A DNA stretch of 64,000 nt from Prevotella sp. (GTDB taxonomy: Bacteria > Bacteroidota > Bacteroidia > Bacteroidales > Bacteroidaceae). The notes beneath the pieces are model-generated. The model did not search any database and had not been told where the DNA came from. It saw only the letters and a program-made list of their open reading frames with translations. Both the position numbers and the translations under genes were made by a program. The stretch spans positions 27,873-91,872 of the forward strand of contig JAFYYV010000003.1 in the NCBI GenBank assembly GCA_017557405.1, read 5' to 3'. Shown one piece after another: positions 19,145 to 28,139 of this stretch. How positions within the stretch are numbered: the first letter of the stretch is position 1; each line of letters begins with the position of its first letter.

Positions 19145-19180
19145 ATGAGGGGTGGTTATATTGACCATCCCCATTTTTTT
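19145..19180 (+). terminator. Terminator of groESL
   Basis: The stem GGGGTGGT (19149-19156) pairs with ACCA and CCCC (19164-19172) with one bulged T, and seven T follow (19174-19180). It is 38 bases after the groEL stop. Confidence 0.85.
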
Positions 19181-19219
19181 GTATTTTAATGGAGTTTTAT
19201 GAAAAAAATCAAGAAAAAG

Positions 19220-19251
19220 TTTGCATAATATTCGAAACATTTGTATCTTTG
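19220..19251 (+). promoter_or_regulatory. Promoter of the orphan RNA
   Basis: TTTG (19220-19223) and TATCTTTG (19244-19251) with 20 bp between them fit the Bacteroidetes consensus. It lies after the groEL terminator and before a 135-base segment without a coding frame that ends in a strong terminator. Confidence 0.75.
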
Positions 19252-19252
19252 C

Positions 19253-19389
19253 AACGAAATTAGAAAGAATCGGGAATTTCGTTTTAACGAATCCGATAAA
19301 GATATTTTTTTGATTTGTTTTAGTAGATTAGTTTTTAAGTAGTTTGTTTTTGAAAATCGGTTGTCGTGAGACATCCGATTTTTTTTTGT
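19253..19389 (+). ncRNA. Candidate small RNA or attenuated leader
   Basis: The unit has its own promoter and terminator and no credible reading frame on the plus strand. A 9-bp stem (AACGAAATT 19253-19261 with AATTTCGTT 19275-19283) starts it. A terminator hairpin closes it (19353-19381: AAAATCGG and TGTC, GTGA loop, GACA and CCGATTTT, then a T run). ATCGG occurs in the first loop (19268) and in the terminator (19356), and CCGAT at 19291 and 19374, so the 19291 copy could pair with either ATCGG. That allows alternative folds. It may be an independent sRNA or a leader that ends before the kinase gene. Confidence 0.6.
19353..19389 (+). terminator. Intrinsic terminator with GUGA loop
   Basis: An 8-bp stem, one T-T mismatch, a 4-bp stem and the tetraloop GTGA are followed by a run of T to 19387. 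This is one of the strongest terminators in the window and it lies 32 bases before a start codon. Confidence 0.88.
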
Positions 19390-19415
19390 TATCTCCACTA
19401 AAATTATTATCTTTG
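19385..19415 (+). promoter_or_regulatory. Promoter directly before the kinase-RapZ gene
   Basis: TTTG (19385-19388) and TATCTTTG (19408-19415) are 19 bp apart. The expected start, 4-6 bases after the second box, falls on or next to the ATG at 19421. The mRNA would be leaderless or nearly so. The first box lies in the T-run of the preceding terminator. Confidence 0.75.
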
Positions 19416-19420
19416 CAACC

Positions 19421-21007
19421 ATGAAACAACTCATAGAACTTTATCGTCAATGGAGTGGGGCGGAACCTGCTCGTGTGGAAAAGTTGGCTGGGGCAGGTAG
19501 TAATCGCGAGTATTACCGGTTTTACAGCGCTAATGACATCTCTTCATCAGAGGTGGCAGGTGTTCCTGCTACGGTGATTGGCGTAGTGGGCACAAGCCGT
19601 GACGAGAATCATGCGTTCATCTATCTGACGGAACATTTCACGAAGCGACAATTGCCTGTTCCTGAGATTTTGGCGGTCAGCAACGATGAAGTGAGATATT
19701 TGCAAACCGATTTGGGTTCGGTGTCGCTTTTTGATGCTATTCGTGGTGGACGCGAAGCTGGTGGGCGATATAATCAGAAAGAGAAACAACTGTTGGTGGA
19801 CACCATACGGGCTTTGCCAAACATTCAGATTAGAGGTGCACGAGGCTTGGATTGGAGCAATTGCTATCCTCAACCCGAATTCGACCAAGATGGTGTGCTT
19901 TTCGATTTGAACTATTTCAAATATTGTTTCCTCAAAGCTACTGAATTAGATTTCCATGAACTCAAGTTGGAGGCCAATTTCCGCATGTTTGCCAAAGACC
20001 TGACGATGGAGAAGAGCGAGAGTTTCCTATATCGAGATTTTCAGGCACGCAATGTGATGTTGGTTCCAACAGCTGACGAACAACATCCAGAACCTTTCTT
20101 CATCGATTATCAAGGTGGCCGTCGTGGACCATATTATTATGACTTGGCTTCGTTCTTGTGGCAAGCATCGGCAAAATATCCCCATAAGTTACGCCGTGAG
20201 TTGATTTATGAGTATTATGACTCGTTGAAGAACTACACAGAGGTGCCATCTGAACGTCATTTCGTGGAACGACTGAGTTTGTTTGTATTGTTCCGCACTC
20301 TGCAGGTGCTGGGAGCCTATGGTTTCAGAGGGTATTTTGAACGCAAGAAGCATTTCCTTGACAGTATTCCGCCCGCAATGGACAATCTGCGCAATCTTTT
20401 GCAGATGAATGGCAATATGTTCCCATATCCCTACATGATGGACATGCTCAGACGGTTGACAGAATTGCCGCAGTTCGCCCATATTGAAGAGCCGGCGGTT
20501 AACAGAGCCGATGGATATAAGACAACCGACTCCAACATCTACAAGCCTCATCCACAGGATGGACCTGCTACGTTCTCCAAATATGATGGTAAAGGACCAC
20601 TGGTGGTAAGAGTGTTCAGTTTCTCTTATCGGAAGGGAATTCCTGAAGATGAGAGCGGTAATGGGGGAGGCTATGTGTTTGATTGTCGTTCAACGCATAA
20701 TCCTGGACGATACGAACCTTACAAAAAACTGACGGGACTTGATGAGCCTGTGATTCGTTTCTTGGAGGATGATGGAGAAATCTTGACTTTCTTGGAAAGA
20801 ATCTATGAACTGGCAGATGCTCATGTGGCTCGTTACATCCAACGTGGCTTTACATCATTGATGTTCTCGTTTGGTTGTACGGGTGGTCAGCATCGCAGTG
20901 TCTATAGTGCGCAACATCTGGCAGAACACATTCATCAGAAGTTCGGTGTGGAGGTGCGAGTCATTCATCGTGAACAGAATGTTACGCAGATTTTCAAAGC
21001 GAAATAG
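19421..21007 (+). CDS. Amino-sugar kinase (AmgK-like) fused to RapZ C-terminal domain
   Basis: Residues 1-350 form an aminoglycoside-phosphotransferase-type kinase with YRDFQARNVML (catalytic loop) and FIDYQGGRRGPYYYDLASFL (metal-binding segment). This fits AmgK, the anomeric MurNAc/GlcNAc kinase of cell-wall recycling. From about residue 395 to the end it matches the C-terminal domain of RapZ: VRVFSFSYRKGIPEDESG, VFDCRSTHNPGR, and GCTGGQHRSVY at 485-495. In E. coli that domain binds glucosamine-6-phosphate and the RNA GlmZ. The N-terminal P-loop domain of RapZ is absent. The likely partner MurU is coded at 40386-41186, beyond the SusCD island. Kinase identity is inferred from family and partner, not from the substrate residues. 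Confidence 0.85.
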   Translation: MKQLIELYRQWSGAEPARVEKLAGAGSNREYYRFYSANDISSSEVAGVPATVIGVVGTSRDENHAFIYLTEHFTKRQLPVPEILAVSNDEVRYLQTDLGSVSLFDAIRGGREAGGRYNQKEKQLLVDTIRALPNIQIRGARGLDWSNCYPQPEFDQDGVLFDLNYFKYCFLKATELDFHELKLEANFRMFAKDLTMEKSESFLYRDFQARNVMLVPTADEQHPEPFFIDYQGGRRGPYYYDLASFLWQASAKYPHKLRRELIYEYYDSLKNYTEVPSERHFVERLSLFVLFRTLQVLGAYGFRGYFERKKHFLDSIPPAMDNLRNLLQMNGNMFPYPYMMDMLRRLTELPQFAHIEEPAVNRADGYKTTDSNIYKPHPQDGPATFSKYDGKGPLVVRVFSFSYRKGIPEDESGNGGGYVFDCRSTHNPGRYEPYKKLTGLDEPVIRFLEDDGEILTFLERIYELADAHVARYIQRGFTSLMFSFGCTGGQHRSVYSAQHLAEHIHQKFGVEVRVIHREQNVTQIFKAK

Positions 21008-21032
21008 AACGCGATATAGTAAAAAAGAAAAT

Positions 21033-21078
21033 AAAAAAAAGTCGTCACTCCAAAATGTTGATGTGACGACTTTTTTTT
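21033..21078. terminator. Bidirectional terminator
   Basis: GTCGTCAC (21041-21048) and GTGACGAC (21063-21070) form a stem with eight A before and eight T after. It serves both the kinase-RapZ gene (plus) and the end of the SusD gene (minus). Confidence 0.92.
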
Positions 21079-21092
21079 ATTGATAATTATTC

Positions 21093-22994
21093 TTAGAACC
21101 CAAATCCAATCTGACCGTTCCAATCGAGGAACCAGTTGCGTTGGTCTGTAAGATCTTTCTTGATTTCACTGCGCATAGCTGCACTATTCACCTTACCGCG
21201 ACGAGCATATACTTTGTTGGCAAGGAACTGTCCCGGGTTAGGCTGACGGTAGGCGAAACGCATGATGTCGTAGAAACGTGTGCCTTCAAAAGCTAATTCC
21301 AAACCACATTCATTGAGCAGCAAACTATCGACGAAAGCAGTCTGCTTTTGCGTGAGTTCAGGAGTGTCTTTGACGATGATAACGGGCACTTCTTCAGAGG
21401 TTTCTTCACCTTCTTCGCCTTCAGCGGGCTCTTCGACCTCAGGTTTGGGAGCCTCAGGCAATACATAGTACTCGTTTAATGGTGTCCAACCAGAACCGCG
21501 GGTATGGAGACCCATTGTGTTTGGTGTGTTGGTCGGATAACGTCCAGTTGCAAATGCTTGGACAGTGTAGATAACGTAACGGTCCTCGGGGAAGTCAAGA
21601 CGACTGATCCATGTGGAGTCGCTCTCTGAGCAGTAGGGATACACAGCTTCTCGCATGACCTCGTTGTTCAGACCTGTCGACAAAATGCTGAAGGCAGCAC
21701 GTGGGAAACCGGCACCGTTCAAAGCTTCTGCTAGACGCAGGTAAATCATGGCACGGCGATAGATATGGATATGCTGCGAGACATACTTCTCAACATATGA
21801 GGTCTCGATACGATCGCCAGTAAGACGGTCGGTAGTGGTGCCATAGCTATACCAGTTGTAGAGGCGTAAGTCACCTGACAAATGCTCGGTCAATCCCTCG
21901 GGTGCGTAGTAGGTTGTTGAACCTGTTGTTCCTACACAGCAGTGTACTTGGCTCTCTGAGAGGTCGTACATGCTAGTAGAAGGCACGATGCTCACCCGAT
22001 ACTCGTTGTCCTGATTTGAATAGAAGAGGTTACGCAGTTGGCTGTAGTTACCTTCTGCGGGGATGGAGTCACCAGCAATGATCGAAATGATTTCTGAGTT
22101 CGAAGCGTAGTTCTCGGTTGTAAGACTTCCAGCCTGGGCAGATCTGAAAGAATTCCATGTTGTCGATCCTGGGCTCCAAGTGTTGTAGGTAAGTCCGATG
22201 GGGTAGGAGGAATTCTGGCCATTACGCTCATTGATGTACTTGTAATAACGCTCAGCTGCTTCGCGATAAGTCGACTTGCTGCCTGTGACGCTGGCTAACC
22301 AAAGATTCAGGTCGCCAAGGACAATGTTCACAGGGAAATAGAGCAGTCTTGAAGCTCCGTTGGTTAAGTCTCGGATGTTTCCATAGCCGGGATATTCGTT
22401 AGCCCAACGGTCTGTCAGCGGAACAAGGTCGTTGATGAAATATTCGCAAATACCTTGCAGGTCGTAGCGCGGATATTCCTTTTCTGCATCCAGTTTGGTA
22501 AGGATTGGTTCAGTGACGAAGGGCACTTTTCCATAGTTCAGCACTAGTTGCAGATAGGTCCATGCACGGATGGCTTTCACAGCGGTATACTCCCTCATGA
22601 AGATGTACTCGTTACGGTTGTTCTTCATGGATGTGTCCACTTTTGCAATGAAATAGTTGCAGTTGTTGATGACAGCATAGTAATCGCGTGGCTGGTTGTA
22701 GCGGTTTTCATCGCCGATGTTGAACATTGCCATGTCGCGCAGGTCACTGTTGGCTGTGGAGGTGATATCCACGAGGTCTCCGCGCACCTCTCCTAAGAGT
22801 ATGGTGCGGTCGCCGATTGCCTGTAATTTGTTGAGGATGCCAATGACGCTATAGATAGTGTCGGTGGCATTGTCCAGATGATCGTTCTCAGCGAAAACGA
22901 CGTGCTCTGATTCCTGGTCGAAGAAGTCGGCGCAGGATGTCATACCGCCAATAGCAAGAACTGCAAAGATGAATTTATATACTTTCGTAATCAT
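21093..22994 (-). CDS. SusD-like outer-membrane lipoprotein, pair 1
   Basis: The start is set at the ATG at 22994, where a lipoprotein signal begins (MITKVYKFIFAVLAIGGMTSC); the frame is open to 23018. Residues 30-250 show the SusD-type helical order (YYAVINNCNYFIAKVD, YTAVKAIRAWTYLQLVLNYGKVPFVTEPI), and the end has the RagB/SusD C-terminal block (ECGLELAFEGTRFYDIMRFAYRQ). It has 633 residues and a Glu-rich insertion (PKPEVEEPAEGEEGEE) near residue 510. Such proteins sit on the cell surface and close over the SusC barrel to capture a ligand. It is the last gene of the operon; the partner SusC gene lies 30 bases upstream. The ligand is unknown. Confidence 0.9.
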   Translation of the reverse strand: MITKVYKFIFAVLAIGGMTSCADFFDQESEHVVFAENDHLDNATDTIYSVIGILNKLQAIGDRTILLGEVRGDLVDITSTANSDLRDMAMFNIGDENRYNQPRDYYAVINNCNYFIAKVDTSMKNNRNEYIFMREYTAVKAIRAWTYLQLVLNYGKVPFVTEPILTKLDAEKEYPRYDLQGICEYFINDLVPLTDRWANEYPGYGNIRDLTNGASRLLYFPVNIVLGDLNLWLASVTGSKSTYREAAERYYKYINERNGQNSSYPIGLTYNTWSPGSTTWNSFRSAQAGSLTTENYASNSEIISIIAGDSIPAEGNYSQLRNLFYSNQDNEYRVSIVPSTSMYDLSESQVHCCVGTTGSTTYYAPEGLTEHLSGDLRLYNWYSYGTTTDRLTGDRIETSYVEKYVSQHIHIYRRAMIYLRLAEALNGAGFPRAAFSILSTGLNNEVMREAVYPYCSESDSTWISRLDFPEDRYVIYTVQAFATGRYPTNTPNTMGLHTRGSGWTPLNEYYVLPEAPKPEVEEPAEGEEGEETSEEVPVIIVKDTPELTQKQTAFVDSLLLNECGLELAFEGTRFYDIMRFAYRQPNPGQFLANKVYARRGKVNSAAMRSEIKKDLTDQRNWFLDWNGQIGFGF

Positions 22995-23024
22995 AATATA
23001 TCTTTCTAAATGATTCATTCTAAA

Positions 23025-26000
23025 TTACAACTTAATCTTGATGCCGGCTACAATTGAACGACTCTGGCTGAGTTGTCCGAGGTCGATACCCTGTCCAAGG
23101 ACGTTAGAGGTCATAGTGAATTCGGGATCGCTGCCGAGATATTTGGTCAGTGTGAACAAATTGTTGGCTTGCACCCAGAATTGCAGACCCTGGAGGTATT
23201 CACTGTTCAAAGGCAGGTCATAGCTCAAGGTTGCACTCTTCAGACGGAGATAACTACCATCCTCAATCCAACGATTGCTGAAACGTGAGTTTCCGAGAGG
23301 ATCTTGGAAAGTGATCTGCGGCACATCGGTATGCTGGCCTTCAACCTGCCAGCGGCGTACTAATGTTGTAGTTTGGTTCATGAAACGGCTTCCACCTTCC
23401 AATTGCGAACGCTGGTAATTGTAGACATCGTTGCCTAATGAATAGTTGAAGCGCAAGTCAAGCTTGAGGTGCTTGTAAGTGATACCTGTAAAGATGTTAC
23501 CATAGATATCAGGGTTGGGATCACCAATGAACATACGGTCAGCCTCAGTGATTTGATGGTCGCCGTTCAAGTCGGCAAAGTGTATGTCACCAGCTTTGAA
23601 ATAGGTGCGGTCTATACCGTTTTCACCGAGGATAAACAGACCGGCTGCCTCTGCTTCTGCTGACGTTGAGAAGACGCCAAGGGTCTTGTAACCATAGAAC
23701 TGGTTGGCACTCTGTCCGATTTGGGTACGGATAGTGGCACCATAGATCTCGTTGTCAATGAAGTTTTGTCCGTCAGGTAGTTGGGTGATTTCGTTCTTGT
23801 AGTGACCGACACTGGCACCAACTTCCCACTGCAAGTTCTTCAGGGAAAGGATTTTGACGGCTGCAGATACATCGAAACCTTGGTTTTTCAGTTTACCATC
23901 GTTGGTCCAGTTCTGACTGAGTCCGCTAAGGTATCCTAAGGATTGGCGGGTCAGCAGATTATCCGTGTTAGAGCGGAAATAGTTCATGCTGAGACTCACG
24001 CGGTTGTTGAAGAGGTTAGACTCTAAGCCTACGTTGAAGCGGCGAGTGGTCTCCCATTGAATCTTCGTGTTGCCGATGCCATCGAAGGACAGACCTGCGA
24101 TAGTATTCAGGAATTGTGAAGCGCTGAAGTAACTGCGAGCAGCATAGTAGTCGATGTCATCGTTACCGCTAACATCAAATCCAGCAGTCAGGCGCAGGTA
24201 ATTGATGGGCTTGATCTTTGCCAACCATGACTCGTTGCTGATAATCCATGAAGCCTGTACACCGGGGAAGACGCCCCATGCGACATCGAACATACGGAGG
24301 TTGCCACCGTCACGTCCGAAGCGTGAAGAACCTTCCACTGTTAGGTTGGTTTGGAGGAAGTAACGGCCTAGGTAGTTGTATTCAGCCTGTGCATACCAAG
24401 CCAGAGAGTTCCATTTGTCACTGGTACCGAAATCGTTGGTATTGGAAAGTTCTTTCTTCAAGAACGGCTGTTTGTCGTTACCTGTGTTGTATCCTAACAG
24501 CGAAGTCATCGAGTAAGTTTCCCAATTGATACGGGCACCTCCAAAAAGATGAACGAAATGGGCGTTGTAGCGATTGCTCCAATCCAGACGGGTGTCGCTC
24601 ATCACGGTATTTTGCTTTGCGGCCAGCGAACGAACCTCATTCTGCATATACGCACCGATACTGCCTACATAGTAGTTTGGTGTTCCGTTGACAGGAATAT
24701 AGAAGGTCTCGTTGGTATTGACCAGATTATAACTGAAGTGCTCGGAGAGTGTCAGGTTACGGTTGAAACGGTATTTGGGAGTCACTGTCAGATTCAGCAT
24801 CGAGTTCTCGAAGCGGTTCTTGTTCTCTGCCTCACCATATTCGTTGATGGCTGCTGGGTTTCCTAACTGCCAGTTATAGTTTTGGTAATTGGCTAATGCT
24901 TCCGAAAGATAGGACTCTTCTTCGATGTCAAAGTGCGTCTCTGAGAGTCTTCCACGTCCATAACTGTAGGGACTCAGGAACGGGCTCTTGATGTATGCGA
25001 GGAATCCTGGGGCAGTGGGAGTGCCTTCATCATAACCGGCAGGTGCACCATCGTTGCGGATGTTACGGGTGATATTGCCAAATGAGGCGTCAAAGCGGAT
25101 GCCAAAGCGCTCGCTGAGTGAGATGTCGGTATTGAAACGGATGTTCAATCTGCCCATGCCATTATATTTCAGCGTGCTTTGCTGATTCACGTAACCTACA
25201 GAAAGGTTGTAGTCGGCTACGTTATCACCACCTTCAATGTTAATTCCATAATTCTGCGTCATCGCTGTATGATACACGTAGTCCTTCCAGTCGGTATTCT
25301 GGTGGTACTGTGTATAATAATAGTAATCAGGATCCTCTTTCAGGAATTTGAATGTACGGTTTCGAGTGTTGGTTGTTTTCAACAACTCTGAAGCGTAACT
25401 TCTATATTGCTCTGCATCCATGATTGAGAGGAATTTCGGCTCAAAGACAACTCCTGCAGAAATGTTTGCCGTAATACGCGTAGCCATTGATTTGCTTCGG
25501 CGTGTCTTGATGAGAATGACACCATTGGCACCCTTGGCACCATATAGGGCTGTTCCATTGCGCATGACAGTCACCTTTTCGATGTCATTAGGATTGATGG
25601 TTGTTAATATGTCATTGAAGAATCCTTCATGAAGCATGGTACGTCCGTATTGCTGGTCGATGATGACATCATCAACAACAATCAGTGGCTGTGCGTTGAC
25701 ATTCAGTGAGTTCAAACCTTGAATGAACATCACATTGCCGATACCTGGTGTACCATTGCGGGTGATGCTATAAACTTGGGCGCCAAGCTGCTTCTGAACC
25801 TCATCTTTGATGTTGGCAGCATTTGTGTATTTAAAATCATCGGCTGTATAGTCATTACGCACGTTGATTTCCTTCTCGTATTCTGGTGAGAATGTCTGTG
25901 GGTAGAGCTTGACTACCTGCTGTTCTGCAGACGCTTGCAAACCAAGACGCACAGGATTGAAATCAGGCATATTGATGTATACCGAGGTAGTGAAAGTGGG

Positions 26001-26273
26001 TACTTTCAGTTTGAAGGTGCCGTCTTCTCCTGTCAGGGTACTATAACCATCTATGTTGTCTGCGCTGACGATAGTACCGGCAACAGGTTGCCCTGTAGTG
26101 GCATTAATGACGCGTCCGCGTATTTCTCTCGTAGGATACTGCTTTTGCTTCGGTGTCAGTTTGCGGGCAAGGGTTTCAATGAGGGTTTCTTCCTCGGTAT
26201 CCTCGTCCTGGGCCACAACACTTAAAGGAAAGGCCATCAGCAGTGTAAGTCCTAATATAATATATTTCTTCAT
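23025..26273 (-). CDS. SusC-like TonB-dependent transporter, pair 1
   Basis: The 1082-residue protein has a signal peptide (MKKYIILGLTLLMAFPLSVVAQ), an acidic segment, a carboxypeptidase-regulatory-like domain at about 45-135 (REIRGRVINATTGQPVAGTIVSA), a plug at about 140-260 (IQGLNSLNVNAQPLIVVDDVII, NPNDIEKVTVMRNGTALYGAKGANGVILIKTR), and a barrel to the end (final residues SIVAGIKIKL). No STN domain is present at the N-terminus, so it does not signal to an anti-sigma factor. It imports a nutrient across the outer membrane with TonB energy, together with the SusD partner coded just downstream. The linker before the plug is longer than in typical SusC. Confidence 0.92.
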   Translation of the reverse strand: MKKYIILGLTLLMAFPLSVVAQDEDTEEETLIETLARKLTPKQKQYPTREIRGRVINATTGQPVAGTIVSADNIDGYSTLTGEDGTFKLKVPTFTTSVYINMPDFNPVRLGLQASAEQQVVKLYPQTFSPEYEKEINVRNDYTADDFKYTNAANIKDEVQKQLGAQVYSITRNGTPGIGNVMFIQGLNSLNVNAQPLIVVDDVIIDQQYGRTMLHEGFFNDILTTINPNDIEKVTVMRNGTALYGAKGANGVILIKTRRSKSMATRITANISAGVVFEPKFLSIMDAEQYRSYASELLKTTNTRNRTFKFLKEDPDYYYYTQYHQNTDWKDYVYHTAMTQNYGINIEGGDNVADYNLSVGYVNQQSTLKYNGMGRLNIRFNTDISLSERFGIRFDASFGNITRNIRNDGAPAGYDEGTPTAPGFLAYIKSPFLSPYSYGRGRLSETHFDIEEESYLSEALANYQNYNWQLGNPAAINEYGEAENKNRFENSMLNLTVTPKYRFNRNLTLSEHFSYNLVNTNETFYIPVNGTPNYYVGSIGAYMQNEVRSLAAKQNTVMSDTRLDWSNRYNAHFVHLFGGARINWETYSMTSLLGYNTGNDKQPFLKKELSNTNDFGTSDKWNSLAWYAQAEYNYLGRYFLQTNLTVEGSSRFGRDGGNLRMFDVAWGVFPGVQASWIISNESWLAKIKPINYLRLTAGFDVSGNDDIDYYAARSYFSASQFLNTIAGLSFDGIGNTKIQWETTRRFNVGLESNLFNNRVSLSMNYFRSNTDNLLTRQSLGYLSGLSQNWTNDGKLKNQGFDVSAAVKILSLKNLQWEVGASVGHYKNEITQLPDGQNFIDNEIYGATIRTQIGQSANQFYGYKTLGVFSTSAEAEAAGLFILGENGIDRTYFKAGDIHFADLNGDHQITEADRMFIGDPNPDIYGNIFTGITYKHLKLDLRFNYSLGNDVYNYQRSQLEGGSRFMNQTTTLVRRWQVEGQHTDVPQITFQDPLGNSRFSNRWIEDGSYLRLKSATLSYDLPLNSEYLQGLQFWVQANNLFTLTKYLGSDPEFTMTSNVLGQGIDLGQLSQSRSIVAGIKIKL

Positions 26274-26302
26274 ATTCTTATAGTTCTTTATTCATAACTA
26301 AA

Positions 26303-28120
26303 TCAATACTTTTTCAACCAGTAATAGGTGTCGCCATCACCATGAGGACTAACTGTGAATCTTTCCTCATCGACAGTAGAGATGCCGTGAGGTACAAGCA
26401 TAATGCAGTCAATCATCAAGGTACGGGTATATTTCTTGATACTCTGCTCTCTAGGCGTAACATTGGTTTCCACCAGCAAGGAGACTTGTGGCTCTGCCTC
26501 AGTCAGTCCCCAAGTAGCACATGGGAACTTGAAGTCTTCTGCAAGCAACAAGTAGTTGACTTCGTCGGAAGTCGTGACAATGTTGTTTTGAAGCAGTTGC
26601 TTTTGTGGTTCACCTTGTTGGTCGTGGAAATTGATGGTACATTTCAGTTTAGATGGCAGACGCTGGACTTCTGTAGCATTGCTGTCGTTGGCCAGAGCTG
26701 GAGCTGTAACGAGATAGATGTCGTATCCGATGTTGGAGAGCACATTTCTGATATTGAACAGTACAGAGTGGTTAGTAGTTGGCTTAAGCTGTTCGAACTC
26801 CACGAATGCATCATCCCATATCTTTCCGTAGAACCTGTTATTGTTCATAATTCTGCGAGTGATGGGCGATACGGTAGGCTCCATCTCGTGGGAAATAGTA
26901 TTTTCGGATTTACTGACTTCCTGGATGCTTCCTTGCTCTTCTGCTTCAATGATAATCCATTGATAGAATGTATTCAGCTTGTTGATTTTCCAGTTGTCAG
27001 TTTTCATGACTTGTCCATTTGAGCACTGAATGTTTTCAGTCCCGTTGAAGATGCCTTCACTTCCGAAAGGTTTCTGTGTGTTCACGTTAGAGCGACCGCC
27101 AAATTGGTAGTAGTGGAGGTTGTTGTCGCCCCAGTTGTACTTTCTGCTTTCATATCTTTCAACAGCGATGGTCGACAAGGCAGAGTCGGTCAGATGTGCG
27201 TCGGTGTTCAACGTACGACTGAAGGTCGTGCCTGCCATGATGGCCAAACGTGCATTGGTGTAGGAAAGTGAATCGCGGAACCTTACTTGGTCGTCGTAGT
27301 TGAAATATGGTTCGTACTCCTCGATGAGTCGTTTCCATTCCTTGTTTGTTGGAACCACCATCCAGTAGGTACTGTCTTCGGTATTCAACTCTGCTTCTAA
27401 GAAGTTGTATTCAAATAGGTCATTCTGTTGTACAAATACAGAATCGAGATAGACAGTCTTACCATCTTCCAGACCACCAGCAACGCTTCGTCCCGGTATA
27501 AACTCCTTTCTATAAAAACGTGGGTTATAGAAAAAGCTTCTTACACTGTCGAGGTCGGCGTCTTTACGAAGATACTCGAATACATTGGGAAAATACTGGG
27601 CTTTTCTGTCAATGGTAAAGAGAATGCCATTGTTGTAATGCTGGTTGCTCGTCAACATTTTACTGTTGCCAAAGGCCCCAGGAGCTAACTTGGCATATTT
27701 TCCATTCATCATCACCAGAGAATCATTGCTGGTCTCTGTCAATGAATGGTTATACATAGCGATATGGTTCTGTATAAACTCCTTGATGACAGTGTTGTCG
27801 TCTTCATTCACCTTTCCCTTCTCTGCATTATAAGCCGCGATAAGTTCATCAGCCTCTTGTGCAGTGAAATTGTCATTGGTGGGGGCGAAAACCGTAAACA
27901 CCTGGCTGCTATTCAAAGCCTTATCATAACCGCAGGCCTGCACAACCTTGGCGAAGTTACTTAGGTTGCTGTTCTGAGTGATGGCTTGCCAAAGTGAAGC
28001 ATCGTTCATGCCTTCACTTTGTTGGTCATAGTGTTCATCCCAAGTGTCAGAACAGGCCATAAAGGTGAGGGCTACAAGTGCGAGCCCTATTACCTTATTA
28101 AATATACTATATCTTTTCAT
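26303..28120 (-). CDS. Fasciclin-domain lipoprotein A
   Basis: The start at 28120 (MKRYSIFNKVIGLALVALTFMAC) gives a lipoprotein signal; an ATG at 28129 is also possible. It has 605 residues. Residues 30-160 form a FAS1 domain (NLSNFAKVVQACGYDKALNSSQVFTVFAPTND, then IQNHIAMYNHSL). A second, more divergent FAS1 copy lies around 215-330 (YWMVVPTNKEW). The C-terminal third is a beta-rich region of unknown type. FAS1 domains mediate adhesion in many organisms. In Bacteroidetes, FAS1 lipoproteins are common next to SusC/SusD, where they may be surface ligand-binding proteins. It is 19-29 bases from its neighbours, so in the operon. Confidence 0.85.
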   Translation of the reverse strand: MKRYSIFNKVIGLALVALTFMACSDTWDEHYDQQSEGMNDASLWQAITQNSNLSNFAKVVQACGYDKALNSSQVFTVFAPTNDNFTAQEADELIAAYNAEKGKVNEDDNTVIKEFIQNHIAMYNHSLTETSNDSLVMMNGKYAKLAPGAFGNSKMLTSNQHYNNGILFTIDRKAQYFPNVFEYLRKDADLDSVRSFFYNPRFYRKEFIPGRSVAGGLEDGKTVYLDSVFVQQNDLFEYNFLEAELNTEDSTYWMVVPTNKEWKRLIEEYEPYFNYDDQVRFRDSLSYTNARLAIMAGTTFSRTLNTDAHLTDSALSTIAVERYESRKYNWGDNNLHYYQFGGRSNVNTQKPFGSEGIFNGTENIQCSNGQVMKTDNWKINKLNTFYQWIIIEAEEQGSIQEVSKSENTISHEMEPTVSPITRRIMNNNRFYGKIWDDAFVEFEQLKPTTNHSVLFNIRNVLSNIGYDIYLVTAPALANDSNATEVQRLPSKLKCTINFHDQQGEPQKQLLQNNIVTTSDEVNYLLLAEDFKFPCATWGLTEAEPQVSLLVETNVTPREQSIKKYTRTLMIDCIMLVPHGISTVDEERFTVSPHGDGDTYYWLKKY

Positions 28121-28139
28121 CATTGTCAATTATCAATTA

